DNA of 38,107 bases from Candidatus Rokuibacteriota bacterium. GTDB taxonomy: Bacteria; Methylomirabilota; Methylomirabilia; Rokubacteriales; CSP1-6. Under the pieces are notes generated by a model. It did not search any database and was not told the origin of the DNA. It saw only the letters and a program-made list of their open reading frames with translations. The stretch is from contig QHRW01000001.1 in NCBI GenBank assembly GCA_003220265.1, positions 1 to 38,107 on the forward strand, written 5' to 3'. Position numbers and translations under genes: made by a program. Shown piece after piece: positions 24,801-32,542 of the stretch. Each line of letters starts with the position of its first letter. The first letter of the stretch is position 1.

Positions 24801-25250
24801 GACAGCCGGATGATCATCACGCCGGTCATCACCGTCGGCGATCTCGACGCGCTCAAGCAGGACGAGGCGCGAGAGAAGATCGAGCGCGCCGCGCGCGAGC
24901 GCGGCGTGCCGATCACGGCCGCGGCCGAGCGCGTGTTCGCCGAGCAGTTTCCGGGGCGTGCGGCGCCGGCGACGATGGAGGCGGTCGTCGCTGCGGTGGC
25001 CGCCGACACGCCACCGTCGGAGACCGCGGCCCACCGCCTCGCGAAGGACCGCCTGGCCGCCGTGCGGTCGACGGTGAAGGACGCGGGCGTCGATCCCGAG
25101 CGGCTGCAGGCGAACAAGGACACCGAGGGTCTCGAGGCGCCGGAGGGCGGGCGCGTGGAGTTCGGCCTTACGGACCAGCTCAAGCCCAAGCGCCATCTGC
25201 TCGCCGAGCTGCTGCACAAGCTGAAGGCGCTGCTCGCCCGCGCCGCGTAA
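21822..25250 (+). CDS. Large DUF748/AsmA-like envelope protein
   Basis: 1142 residues. One N-terminal membrane anchor (residues ~5-28) is followed by AsmA-family sequence, INRLQAMTGRTVSIDRVDVELRR, typical of the DUF748 N-terminus (beta-strand repeats LxRGHVxVHGARVLD). Several similar blocks follow (around 23400-23650, 23700-23900 and 24050-24300), each ending with strand motifs such as GGTLDARGTVNADP, suggesting internal duplication of a beta-rich groove unit separated by Ala/Pro-rich linkers. The C-terminal ~170 residues contain RRVVEFLQHMPDSRMIITPVI-type sequence common to DUF748 proteins. The AsmA/TamB superfamily moves lipids between membranes, implying a two-membrane envelope; the exact role of DUF748 is not established. 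ATG has a GAGGAGG site. It is monocistronic or leads into the next gene. Confidence 0.88.
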   Translation: MRRRYLWLAIAVVLVLTGVALTLGAGGLSGIARRVAINRLQAMTGRTVSIDRVDVELRRGHVAVHGARVLDRDGTSTLATFGRFDVRLHLPSLLAGHVWIRDLTIADSTVNVVRTGPQEFNISDLVARSGKTSGRPLDVTLDRFVVTRGTVTLEDRVLSPQRTWRSERIEIDARNLSTRRSGGTATGSSVTAGSPVALTMTDVRLYPIHFQASMDVANLDLALARLYTPPDAQLTVDRGRLGATIALRLDAREGMHVDGDVRLADAVLVRPGRTEPVVTTPAATLTLRDLALGTGTVNPGSLRLARLELAGRASLFDRRVMPARRYEIDGLRATAEQVTWPVTTPARIAVVSRVPGGGQLDVRGTAQLQPAAAQVRVRLTGTELAPWSQFLPAAGRVTGTAAADLSITARLEGALSARANGTASLARLAVHDGDHTPATIERIEASGLAWEWPAQLVVDRVVVRRPSARVERDAAGRLRLVDLLRPDAPGVSDASARPAASSTTVASTTASPPAAPAIHVTVREARVEDGALQWRDAAVKPAAQADVGAVQLVVSDVAWPWRGAAPVRLTARAPGGGTLDARGTVNADPVTADLRLALRGADLAPYQPYLGYPVKIAGRGSAELQVTLSRLDPLAASVRGRAELTQAAVASEAGPIVSVPRAEVADIAADWPESRVRVGRVRLERPIVSMERTADGRLPVRDLFAGRAIEKGRPAAGRGDDSPSASIEAPVREAPAPGREAPSLEVGRIVVSQGAARFVDRTVSPAYAEELSALDVDVADLTTAASRPARVRLKSRVGPTGAFELTGTVAAFGGPLAADLEARLRDFTVPRVNPYLERYVAWSARDGRLFLDLRARVRGEAMEARNDVRLVRLKVERAGAHDEARDRIGLPLGLVVALMKDRRGEIALTLPVGGRLDDPRFELKEAIWGAVRAIAVKTITLPVSWIGRVHLTRDSKIADITVDPASFEPGRAAPTAAGRDQVRRVVEFLQHMPDSRMIITPVITVGDLDALKQDEAREKIERAARERGVPITAAAERVFAEQFPGRAAPATMEAVVAAVAADTPPSETAAHRLAKDRLAAVRSTVKDAGVDPERLQANKDTEGLEAPEGGRVEFGLTDQLKPKRHLLAELLHKLKALLARAA

Positions 25251-25261
25251 TTTTCGCGTGG

Positions 25262-25267
25262 TAGCCT
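25262..25267 (+). promoter_or_regulatory. -10-like box (TAGCCT) directly before the UroD-family gene
   Basis: TAGCCT ends 7 bases before the ATG at 25275; no Shine-Dalgarno site is present. This matches a leaderless start and suggests the gene has its own promoter although it is only 24 bases after the DUF748 gene. Confidence 0.3.
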
Positions 25268-25274
25268 GCGCGCC

Positions 25275-26267
25275 ATGACCAAGCGTGAGCGCGTGCTGGC
25301 CGCCGTCGCCCGTCGTGCCGTCGATCGTCCACCCGTCGCGTTCTGGCGCCACGCGCCGGACGTGGATCACACGGCCGAGGGCCTCGCGGAGGCGATGCTG
25401 GCCTTCCACCGGCGATGGGATCTCGACCTCATCAAGGTGATGTCGAGCGGCGTCTACTGCGTAGAGGACTGGGGCTGCCGCGTCGCCTATCTCGGCTCGC
25501 CCAACGGCGCCAAGCAGTGCACCGAGCACGCGGTGAAGACGCGCGCCGACTGGGCGCGCATCCGGCCCCTCGATCCCGGCGCCGGCGCGCTCGGCCGCGA
25601 GCTCGAGGCCGTGCAGCGCATCCGCAAGGGACGCGCGGACGACGCGCCCATCCTGCACACGGCGTTCTCACCGCTGACGATCGCGCGCAAGCTGGCCGGC
25701 GACCGCTTGCACGAGGACCTGGCCTCGGCGCCGGACGCGGTCGCCGCCGCGCTGGAGGCGATCACCGAGACGACCGCGCGGCACGCGCGCGCCGCGCTGG
25801 AGGCGGGCGCCGACGGCATCTTCTTCGCGACGCAGGCGGCCTCGCCCGAGGTGATGTCCGCCGAGGCGCACGCGCGCTGGGATGTGCCGTACGCTCGCCG
25901 CGTGGTCGAGGCCTTCCACGGCGCCTCGGCGTTCACGCTGCTGCACGTGCACGGCAAGGACGTCTACTTCGATGCCGCGGCCGGCCTGCCGGCCCACGCC
26001 GTGAACTGGCACGACCGCCGGACGGCGCCGACGCTGGCCGAGGCCAAGCGCCGTCGGCCGAGCGGCGCCCTCGTCGGCGGGCTGGGTGAGGCGACCACCC
26101 TCAAGCGCGGGCCGGTGACCGCGATCACCGCCGAGGTGACGGACGCGCTCGCTCAGACCGACGGCGTCGGCGTGATCCTGGGCCCCGGCTGCGTGCTGCC
26201 GCTCGACGTGCCCGACGTCCACCTGAGAGCGGTGCTCGACGCGGCGCACGGCACACGGCGACGCTGA
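25275..26267 (+). CDS. Uroporphyrinogen-decarboxylase superfamily protein (HemE/MtaA/CmuA-like)
   Basis: 330 residues, a full UroD-type TIM barrel: N-terminal RERVLAAVARRAVDRPPVAFWRH, then DADGIFF-like GADGIFFATQAAS and the C-terminal GVILGPGCVLPLDVPDVHLRA. True HemE carries RQAGR after the DRPP segment; here the corresponding stretch is FWRHAPD, so the coproporphyrinogen-forming decarboxylase activity is doubtful. No CmuA/MtaA-type zinc His-x-Cys motif is clear: LHVHGKD has histidines but no cysteine. Members of this branch are usually listed only as uroporphyrinogen decarboxylase family protein; some act in methyl transfer. No haem genes are adjacent. Confidence 0.88.
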   Translation: MTKRERVLAAVARRAVDRPPVAFWRHAPDVDHTAEGLAEAMLAFHRRWDLDLIKVMSSGVYCVEDWGCRVAYLGSPNGAKQCTEHAVKTRADWARIRPLDPGAGALGRELEAVQRIRKGRADDAPILHTAFSPLTIARKLAGDRLHEDLASAPDAVAAALEAITETTARHARAALEAGADGIFFATQAASPEVMSAEAHARWDVPYARRVVEAFHGASAFTLLHVHGKDVYFDAAAGLPAHAVNWHDRRTAPTLAEAKRRRPSGALVGGLGEATTLKRGPVTAITAEVTDALAQTDGVGVILGPGCVLPLDVPDVHLRAVLDAAHGTRRR

Positions 26268-26273
26268 AGTAGG

Positions 26274-27206
26274 TCAGGCGGGCGGGAGCGGGCCCGTTCG
26301 ATCCACGATCAGCCGGTAGTGCTCCGGCCGGCGGTGGCGCGCGAAGTCGAACACGGTGGTCTTGTACGAGCGGCAGAGATCCAGATCGCAGCGCGCCACG
26401 ATCAGCTCGTCGCCCAGCGTCGCGGCCATGGCCACGGTCTCGCCCGACGGCGCGATGATCTGGCTCTGGCCGATCTGGTCCACGCCCTCCTCGCGCCCGC
26501 ACTTGGCGACGCCCACCACCCACGTGGCGTTCTGGTAGGCGCCGGCCTGCATCGCGAGGCGGTTGTGGAAGTTGGCCAGCAGGTCGTGCTCGGGCGCCGG
26601 CGGGTGGTGGACCGGCGTGTTGTAACCCAGCAGCACCATCTCCACGCCTTGCAGCCCCATCACGCGATACGTCTCGGGCCAGCGGCGGTCGTTGCAGATG
26701 CACATGCCGACGAGACCGCCGAGCAGCCGCCAGACGCCGAAGCCCAGGTTGCCCACGTCGAAGTAGCGCTTCTCGAGGTGCTGGAACGGTCGCGCGGGCT
26801 CGTGCTCGACGTGGCCGGGCAGGTGGATCTTGCGGTACTTGCCGACGAGGCGCCCGGCCGCGTCCACCAGGATCGACGTGTTGTAGTGCTTGGTGGTCGC
26901 GCCCTCCTCGGCCAGCTCGGCGTAGCCCAGGCAGAAGGCGAGGCCGAGGCGGCGCGCCTCGTCGAACAGCGGCTTGGTGTCGCGCCCCGGCATCTCCGAC
27001 TCGAAGAACGCGTCGATCTCGGCCGGCAGGGTCATGAACCAGCGCGGGAAGAACGTCGTGAGCGCCAGCTCGGGGAACACGACGAGATCGCAGTCGCGGG
27101 CGCGCGCCTCCCGCAGCATCACGATGAGACGCATCACGACCGCGGCGCGACTCTCGTCGCGCGCGATCGGCCCCAGCTGGGCGCCGCCGACCGTGATCGT
27201 TCGCAT
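26274..27206 (-). CDS. N-carbamoyl-D-amino-acid hydrolase-like nitrilase-superfamily enzyme
   Basis: 310 residues of the carbon-nitrogen hydrolase fold. The catalytic triad is E46 (FPELALTTFFPRW), K126 (KYRKIHLPGH) and C171 (MCICNDRRWPETYRVMG), one residue off the Agrobacterium D-carbamoylase numbering (47/127/172). Surrounding motifs (NTSILVD, RPFQHLEKRYFD, GYNTPVHHPP, FHNRLAMQAGAYQN) match that enzyme closely, so hydrolysis of N-carbamoyl amino acids to amino acid, CO2 and NH3 is the likely reaction, in the cytoplasm. The ATG overlaps the stop of the upstream binding protein (TGATG), so the two are coupled; this suggests the transporter brings in the enzyme's substrate. A beta-ureidopropionase-like specificity cannot be excluded. 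Confidence 0.9.
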   Translation of the reverse strand: MRTITVGGAQLGPIARDESRAAVVMRLIVMLREARARDCDLVVFPELALTTFFPRWFMTLPAEIDAFFESEMPGRDTKPLFDEARRLGLAFCLGYAELAEEGATTKHYNTSILVDAAGRLVGKYRKIHLPGHVEHEPARPFQHLEKRYFDVGNLGFGVWRLLGGLVGMCICNDRRWPETYRVMGLQGVEMVLLGYNTPVHHPPAPEHDLLANFHNRLAMQAGAYQNATWVVGVAKCGREEGVDQIGQSQIIAPSGETVAMAATLGDELIVARCDLDLCRSYKTTVFDFARHRRPEHYRLIVDRTGPLPPA

Positions 27207-28783
27207 CAGACGCTGATGTTCCACAGCAGCGTCGCCCCGAACTGCAGCACTCCCTTCACATTCTTGCGATAGGCGCCCGGCACCACGAACTGGCCCCAGG
27301 GCACGTAGGGCACCTCGTCGTACGCCGACACCTGGACCTTCTCGGCGATGGCCTTGCGCTTGGCGGGGTCGGTCTCCCGCGCGAAGTCGGCGCGCAGCTT
27401 CTCGATCGCCTCGTTGGTGGGCCAGCCGAACCAGGCCTTGTCGCCGCTGCCGGTGAGGACCGAGGAGGTCACCGGCGTCATGGTGTCGAAGGACGTCGAC
27501 CACGTGTGGAAGATGTTCCAGCCGCCCTGGGCCGGCGCCTCCTTCTTCGCGCGGCGCGCGACCATCGTGGACCAGTCCATGGCCTGCAGGTCCACGGTGG
27601 CGCCGAGCGAGCGCAGCACCTCGGTGGTGACGAGGGCCGGTGCGTGGGCGTACGGCGTATCGGTGGGATCCATGACGACGATGGGCCGGCCGTCGTAGCC
27701 CGACTCCTTGAAGAGCTGGCGCGCGCGCTCCAGGTCGGGCTTTGGCGCCCCTGCCGCCGTCTCGTAGGGCACGCCGCACATGAACACGCTGGGGCAGGCC
27801 TTGTAGTACTTCTCGTTGCCGATGACGGCCTGCATGTAGTTCTTCTGGTCCACGGCCAGCAGCAGCGCCTGCCGCGCCTTCTTGTTGTTGAACGGCGGGT
27901 GCAGGTGATTGGGGCGCAGGATGCCCTGGTTGCCCTTGGGGTCGGGGACGAACACGCTGATGTTGGCGTTCTTCTCGAGGCGCGGCGCGAAGTCGTGCGG
28001 CACGTTCTCCCAGTAGTCCACCTCGCCGGCCTCCAGCGCGGCGCCGGCGGTGGCGGGGTCGGGGATGTAGCGCCACTCGACGCGGTCCACCAGGGCCTGC
28101 TTGCCGCCGGCGGCGCCGCTCGGCTTCTCCTTGCGCGGCACGTAATCCGCGTTGCGCACATAGACCACACGATTGCCCGGCTGCCACTCGTCCTTGGAGA
28201 ACTTGAACGGCCCGGAGCCGATCACCTCCTTGACCTGGTCGTTGGGGTCGGTGGCGGCCAGGCGGGCCGGCATGATGAAGGACGGACTGGCCGAGGGGCG
28301 GCCCAGCGCGTCCAGCACGAGGCCGAACGGCGTCTCCAGCTCGATGACGAACGTCTTCTTGTCCACCGGGGCCATCTTCGACAGCGCCGGCATCATGAGC
28401 TTGCCCACGGCATCCCGGGCGCCCCAGCGCTTGAGCGAGGCCACGCAGTCCTCGGCGGTGACCGGCGTCCCGTCGTGGAACTTGAGCCCGTCGCGCAGGG
28501 TGAACGAGTACTTCATCGCGTCCTTGCTGACCGTGTACTTGTCCACCATCTGCGGCTGCAGTCTGAGCTGCTCGTCGAGCGCGAACAGGGTGTCGAAGAT
28601 CATGTAGGCGTGGTTGCGCGTGATGTACGCCGTCGTCCAGATCGGATCGAGAATCTTGAGATCGGCGTGCGGCACGAAGCGCAGCGTGCCCCCGTGCTTC
28701 TGCGCGTGCACGTACGGGGCGGCGACGGTGGTCGCGGCGAGCGCGGCGGTTCCGGTGAGGAATGTCCGGCGATCGAGCGTCAT
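27206..28783 (-). CDS. ABC transporter solute-binding protein, family 5, Tat-exported
   Basis: 525 residues. Twin-arginine signal LDRRTFLTGTAALAATTVAAP with cleavage near YVHA-Q. SBP family 5 body: GGTLRFVPHADLKILDPIWT, KYSFTLRDGLKFHDGTPV, GSGPFKFSKDEWQPGNRV, NHLHPPFNNKKARQALL. It is a clear paralogue of the binding protein at 8255-9811. ATG at 28783 has GGGAGG six bases away. No permease gene follows; instead the next gene is the N-carbamoylase, overlapping by one base. The binding protein therefore must use a permease from elsewhere, possibly the related operon 1 system. Confidence 0.95.
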   Translation of the reverse strand: MTLDRRTFLTGTAALAATTVAAPYVHAQKHGGTLRFVPHADLKILDPIWTTAYITRNHAYMIFDTLFALDEQLRLQPQMVDKYTVSKDAMKYSFTLRDGLKFHDGTPVTAEDCVASLKRWGARDAVGKLMMPALSKMAPVDKKTFVIELETPFGLVLDALGRPSASPSFIMPARLAATDPNDQVKEVIGSGPFKFSKDEWQPGNRVVYVRNADYVPRKEKPSGAAGGKQALVDRVEWRYIPDPATAGAALEAGEVDYWENVPHDFAPRLEKNANISVFVPDPKGNQGILRPNHLHPPFNNKKARQALLLAVDQKNYMQAVIGNEKYYKACPSVFMCGVPYETAAGAPKPDLERARQLFKESGYDGRPIVVMDPTDTPYAHAPALVTTEVLRSLGATVDLQAMDWSTMVARRAKKEAPAQGGWNIFHTWSTSFDTMTPVTSSVLTGSGDKAWFGWPTNEAIEKLRADFARETDPAKRKAIAEKVQVSAYDEVPYVPWGQFVVPGAYRKNVKGVLQFGATLLWNISV

Positions 28784-28913
28784 GGCGGTCCTCCCTGTCG
28801 GCGACTGACGGCGAGCGGTGGGGATGGTGGCACGGCCCCGGCCGTCGTGCAAGGGCCGCCAGCGCGCGTGCTGGCATCGCCATTGCTCCCCATTCCGACA
28901 GGAGGCTTCCGCC

Positions 28914-29684
28914 ATGCAAACCGTTGCCGGCATCTTTGCCACCCGCGGCGCCGCCGAGCGCGCCGCCGCCCAGCTCGAGGCCCTCGGGATCCCGCGTGAC
29001 CGCATCACGCTGCTCTCGCCGGGCGTCGACCCGCACAAGGCGGTGCCGGTCGACGATGGCGAGCGGCCCGGCGTCGGCAAGGCCATCGGCGCCGTCGTCG
29101 GCGCGGGCACCGGCGCGGCCATCGGCTTTCCACTCGGCGCGGCGGTGACGATGATGATCCCGGGTATCGGCCCGATCATCGCCTCCGGCATCATCGGTGC
29201 GCTGCTCTTCGGCGCCGGCGGCGCCGCCGTGGGCGCGACGCTGGAGGAGTCGCTGGTGGCAGGGATCCCGCACGACGACCTGTTCCTCTACGAGGACGCG
29301 CTGCGGCGCGGCCGCTCGGTGCTGATCGCGTTGCTCGAGGACGACACGCTCGCCGCGCGCGCACGGGAGGTGCTCGACGCGGCCGGCGCCGAAGGCATCG
29401 ACACGGCGCGCGAGCGCTGGTGGGTGGGCCTGCGCAGCGCCGAGCAGGAGCACTACGAGGGCGGTATCGCCGCGTTCGATCGCGACGAGGCGCTCTTCCG
29501 TCGCGGCTTCGAGGCCGCGCTGAGTCCGGCGCACCGCGGCCGCACCTGGGAGCAAGCGCTGCCTGACCTGCGCGCCCGTCATCTCGATGCGTGCGAGGCG
29601 CCGGCGTTTCGCCATGGGTGGGAGCGAGGGCAGGACTATCAGCGCGAGTTCGGCTTCGGCACAGGGCTGCGTAAAATCGCCTAG
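28914..29684 (+). CDS. Glycine-zipper membrane protein with YflT-like N-terminus
   Basis: 256 residues. ATG at 28914 has GGAGG eight bases upstream. Residues 1-40 (VAGIFATRGAAERAAAQLEALGIPRDRITLLSPG) resemble the small alpha/beta unit of YflT/general-stress 17M proteins. Residues ~52-108 are a Gly/Ala zipper with two hydrophobic helices (GAVVGAGTGAAIGFPLG and IASGIIGALLFGAGGAAVG). A second short alpha/beta stretch follows (RRGRSVLIALLEDD), then an acidic, aromatic-rich C-terminal region with W and Y clusters (ERWWVGLRSAEQEHYEGG). Proteins of this layout are often stress-linked and insert in membranes; function not established. It is divergent from the binding-protein gene at 28783. Confidence 0.8.
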   Translation: MQTVAGIFATRGAAERAAAQLEALGIPRDRITLLSPGVDPHKAVPVDDGERPGVGKAIGAVVGAGTGAAIGFPLGAAVTMMIPGIGPIIASGIIGALLFGAGGAAVGATLEESLVAGIPHDDLFLYEDALRRGRSVLIALLEDDTLAARAREVLDAAGAEGIDTARERWWVGLRSAEQEHYEGGIAAFDRDEALFRRGFEAALSPAHRGRTWEQALPDLRARHLDACEAPAFRHGWERGQDYQREFGFGTGLRKIA

Positions 29685-29696
29685 TTTCCTCGCGGC

Positions 29697-29804
29697 GCCG
29701 ATACGGGGCCATCTGCCGATACGGAGCCATCTGCTTCGTTGGCGAGGGCGGGGCGCTCCCTGCGGCGTACTCGGAGTACGCCTCGGTCGGCGCGCGCCCT
29801 CGCC
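29697..29804. repeat. Structured non-coding element: 18-base tandem repeat plus nested palindrome
   Basis: Two 18-base direct copies (29697-29714 and 29715-29732, one mismatch) are followed by a nested inverted repeat: outer arms GGCGAGGGCG (29741-29750) and CGCCCTCGCC (29795-29804), inner arms GGCGTACTC (29764-29772) and GAGTACGCC (29774-29782) around a single G. It fills part of the 289-base gap 29685-29973. The rest of the gap shows a GGGGTTTTT run near 29913 and nothing I can call. Confidence 0.6.
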
Positions 29805-29973
29805 GCCTCGCAGCTGACCCCGTCTCGCCGCCGCGCCTCACCCGCTTTCGGACGTCTGACTGGGCGCGCGCCGGAGCCCTCTGCTGTATCGCGGCCCCGT
29901 TGGAGCCTTCCGGGGTTTTTCCGCTTGGTTGGTGTATGGTCGTTGGGAATCCAACGTCGGGGGACTATGGTCG

Positions 29974-31044
29974 ATGTCTGTGTCGCGGGCGGGGCATCCG
30001 TATCACATGCATGATGCGATCTACGCGCAGCCGGGAGCGTTGCGGCTGGTGACGAGGGGGCAGGGGGCGGAGATCGCGGCGGCGGCGGCGAAGCTGGCGC
30101 CGGCGCCGCACGTGTGGTTGACCGGCATCGGCGCGTCATGGCACGCGGCGCTCGTCGCCGAGCTGCTCTTTGCGGGCACGGGGCGACTCGGCGCGCGCGC
30201 CCGCGCGGCTCACGCGTTCGAGCTCGCGCACTCCTGGCCGGATCTCGGCGACGGCGCCGCGGTCGTGGCCATCAGCCACCGCGGCGGCAATCCGAATATC
30301 GCCGCCGTCGTCGCGCGCGCCAAATCGCACGGCGGGCCCGCCGTCGCGGTGCTGGGCAAGGGCGCCGCGGCCCCGCCCGGCGCCGATCACGTGCTGCGTA
30401 CGGTGGACCTCGAAGCCTCGGGCTGCCACACGGTGAGCTACACGACGGCGCTGGCGATGCTGGCCGCGCTGGCGGCGGCGGTCGGCCACGACGACGAGTT
30501 GGGCCGCCAGATGGACGCGCTGCCCGATCAGCTCGCGCTGCTGCTGGGCCAGGAAGCGTGGGAAGATCTCGCCACGCGCTTCGGCGGCCGCCGTCAATAC
30601 TGGGTGGTGGGCGCCGGGCCCAACACGGCGACGGCGCTCGAAGCGGCGTTGAAGCTCAACGAGGCCGCGTGGATCCCGGCGGTCGGGCTCAACGCCGAGC
30701 AGTTCCTCCACGGTCCGTGGGCCGCGGTGGAGGCGGACGACGTGCTCATCCTGATCGCGCCGCCGGGGCCGACACGCGCCCGCTGCGTGGACGTCGCGCG
30801 GGTGGCGTCGGGCATCGGCGCCGCCATCGTGGCGCTCGTGGCCGAGGACGACCGGGAGATCGGCGCCCTCGCCGCGGAGACGATCGCGCTCCCGTCGGTG
30901 CCCGAGCTGCTGTCGCCGATCGCGGCCGTGGTGCCGCTGCAGCTCCTCACCTACCATCTCGCGGTGCAGGCGGGCGCCAATCCCGACACGCTGCGCGCCG
31001 AGCAGCCGGCGCACGGCCGGGCGCGGGCGGCCGTGACGCCGTGA
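29974..31044 (+). CDS. Double SIS-domain protein (GlmS C-terminal/sugar isomerase-like)
   Basis: 356 residues from ATG 29974; an in-frame ATG at 30007 (MHDAIYAQPGALR) matches the usual family start and may be the real one. Two SIS domains bind phosphosugars: first with LTGIGASWHAALVAELLF and AISHRGGNPNIAAVV, second with WVVGAGPNTATALEAALKLNEAAW followed by EQFLHGP, the Glu/His-Gly-Pro segment found in GlmS-type isomerase domains. There is no glutaminase domain, so it is an isomerase/deaminase-like or regulatory protein rather than glucosamine synthase. Substrate unknown. It stands alone, with the convergent small basic gene just beyond its stop. Confidence 0.88.
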   Translation: MSVSRAGHPYHMHDAIYAQPGALRLVTRGQGAEIAAAAAKLAPAPHVWLTGIGASWHAALVAELLFAGTGRLGARARAAHAFELAHSWPDLGDGAAVVAISHRGGNPNIAAVVARAKSHGGPAVAVLGKGAAAPPGADHVLRTVDLEASGCHTVSYTTALAMLAALAAAVGHDDELGRQMDALPDQLALLLGQEAWEDLATRFGGRRQYWVVGAGPNTATALEAALKLNEAAWIPAVGLNAEQFLHGPWAAVEADDVLILIAPPGPTRARCVDVARVASGIGAAIVALVAEDDREIGALAAETIALPSVPELLSPIAAVVPLQLLTYHLAVQAGANPDTLRAEQPAHGRARAAVTP

Positions 31045-31050
31045 GAATGC

Positions 31051-31257
31051 TCAGGCCGCCTTGCGGTGGCTCTGGCTGCGGCCGCGCGAGCTGCGGCGGC
31101 GGCTCTTGGTCTCGCCCTTCTTGCGGCGGGTCTTGTTGACGATGCGCGCCGCCACTTCCTTCTGGCGGCCCTTGTAGCGGCCCGAGCCCTTGATCGACTT
31201 CAGTACCTTTTTGTACTGACGCGAGCGCTTCCGACTCTTGACACCTCTCGGTGGCAT
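31051..31257 (-). CDS. Small, highly basic putative nucleic-acid-binding protein
   Basis: 68 residues, about half Lys/Arg/Ser, no acidic patch. Start MPPRGVKSRKRSRQYKK and a central EVAARIVNKTRRKKGETKS resemble small basic proteins often labelled plasmid stabilization protein in chromosomes. ATG at 31257 follows AAGGAG. It probably binds DNA or RNA non-specifically through its tail (SRRRSSRGRSQSHRK). The 53 bases to the divergent MFS gene hold both starts. Confidence 0.8.
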   Translation of the reverse strand: MPPRGVKSRKRSRQYKKVLKSIKGSGRYKGRQKEVAARIVNKTRRKKGETKSRRRSSRGRSQSHRKAA

Positions 31258-31310
31258 CGACTTCTCCTTCGTGTGAGTTCGCGTCCGATAGGCCCATTCC
31301 TACAAACGGC

Positions 31311-32495
31311 ATGCCAGCACGTCGGCTGATCGTCTTGCTGTGCGCTGCGACCGGCGCCAACACGGTCTCGATCGGCGCTTTCCCCGCGCTCCTTCCCGAG
31401 CTGGGCGCGTCCGCTGGGCTCGCCGACTGGCAACTCGGCGCCGTCGCCGGCGCCTTCGGGTTCGCGCGCATGCTCGCCGACGTGCCGGTCGGGCTCTTCA
31501 TCACGTATCACCTGGCCCGCGCGCTGTGGCTGGCGCCGCTGGCCGTGCTGTCGGGGGCGCTGCTCGTCGGCAGCGCGGACGGCTTCGGCGTGCTGCTGCT
31601 GGGGCGTGTCCTGATGGGCGCGGGCCATACGCTCGCCACGCTCGCGGCCCTCACGGCCGTCTTGCGATATCGCGCGGGCCCTGGGCTGGCCTCCGCGCTG
31701 GCCGCCGTCGAGCTGTCGGCGATGATCGGCGTCCTGAGCGGCGCCGGGCTGGTCGCGCTGCTGCCGGGGGCCGTGCCGTGGAATGCGGCGCTCCTGATCA
31801 CCTGTGCGCCGGTCCTGCTGACGCTGGCGCTGCTGCCGGCCTTGCTGCGCGCATTGCCGCGCGCCGAGACCGCCGGCGCGCGTCCCTTGTTCGCGCGTAG
31901 CGCCGGCGCGAGCGCCGAGGCATCGGCGCCGGCGAGCGCCCGGGGCCTGCCGTCGCTGGCGCTGCTTGGGGGCGCGGCGGGGGCGGCGATCGCCCTCAGC
32001 TACGCGACGGTCGAGCAGTTCGTCATTCCGGTGCGCGGCAGCCGGGAGTTCGGGCTCGATCGGGCGGGCATCGCGCGCTTGCTGATGCTGGGCCAGGTGG
32101 TGGACGTCCTCGCGCTGCTGCCGCTCGGCGCACTCGCCGATCGCCGGGGGTTGCCGCCGGTGCTCGGCGGCGTGCTGCTCGTCTTCGCCGCGGCCGTGGC
32201 GCTGGTGGCCTTCGGCTCGCTGCCGCTGATGGCCGTCGGCTGCGCGCTGTTCGGATTCAGCATGGCCGGCTGGACGCTGCCGCTCGGCATCCTCCGGATG
32301 GTCACGCCGCCCGCCCAGGTGGCGTGGCGGACGGCTCTCTACCGCGTGGCGGTTGACGGCGGGATGTGCCTGGGGCCCCTGGTGTCCGGAATTCTCACGG
32401 CGCGTCACACCGGGGTGCTGCCCGGCGTGCTCGTGCTGGCGCTGGCGGCCACGGGTTTCGCGCTCCTGGTGCGACGCCGGGCCACGGCAGGCTGA
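31311..32495 (+). CDS. MFS transporter
   Basis: 394 residues, about 12 hydrophobic spans in two halves separated by a Pro/Ala/Arg linker (around residues 185-210). The first-half loop carries FGFARMLADVPVGLF, equivalent to the MFS motif A region, and LLLGRVLMGAGHTLATLAAL, the motif B/C-like stretch; the second half has LGALADRRGLPPVLGG. ATG at 31311 was chosen because span 1 starts right after it; the frame is open back to 31251 but overlaps the divergent gene. Substrate not readable; exporter-type layout is likely. Confidence 0.9.
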   Translation: MPARRLIVLLCAATGANTVSIGAFPALLPELGASAGLADWQLGAVAGAFGFARMLADVPVGLFITYHLARALWLAPLAVLSGALLVGSADGFGVLLLGRVLMGAGHTLATLAALTAVLRYRAGPGLASALAAVELSAMIGVLSGAGLVALLPGAVPWNAALLITCAPVLLTLALLPALLRALPRAETAGARPLFARSAGASAEASAPASARGLPSLALLGGAAGAAIALSYATVEQFVIPVRGSREFGLDRAGIARLLMLGQVVDVLALLPLGALADRRGLPPVLGGVLLVFAAAVALVAFGSLPLMAVGCALFGFSMAGWTLPLGILRMVTPPAQVAWRTALYRVAVDGGMCLGPLVSGILTARHTGVLPGVLVLALAATGFALLVRRRATAG

Positions 32496-32542
32496 GTCCA
32501 TGCTCGTTGGCACTCCGGTTGCTGTTTTGGTCGGTCGGAGCC

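Noticed and set aside
29685..29973. A short gene in the 289-base gap before the SIS protein
   Set aside because: Open frames there are shadows of the palindrome and lack ribosome sites and recognisable sequence.
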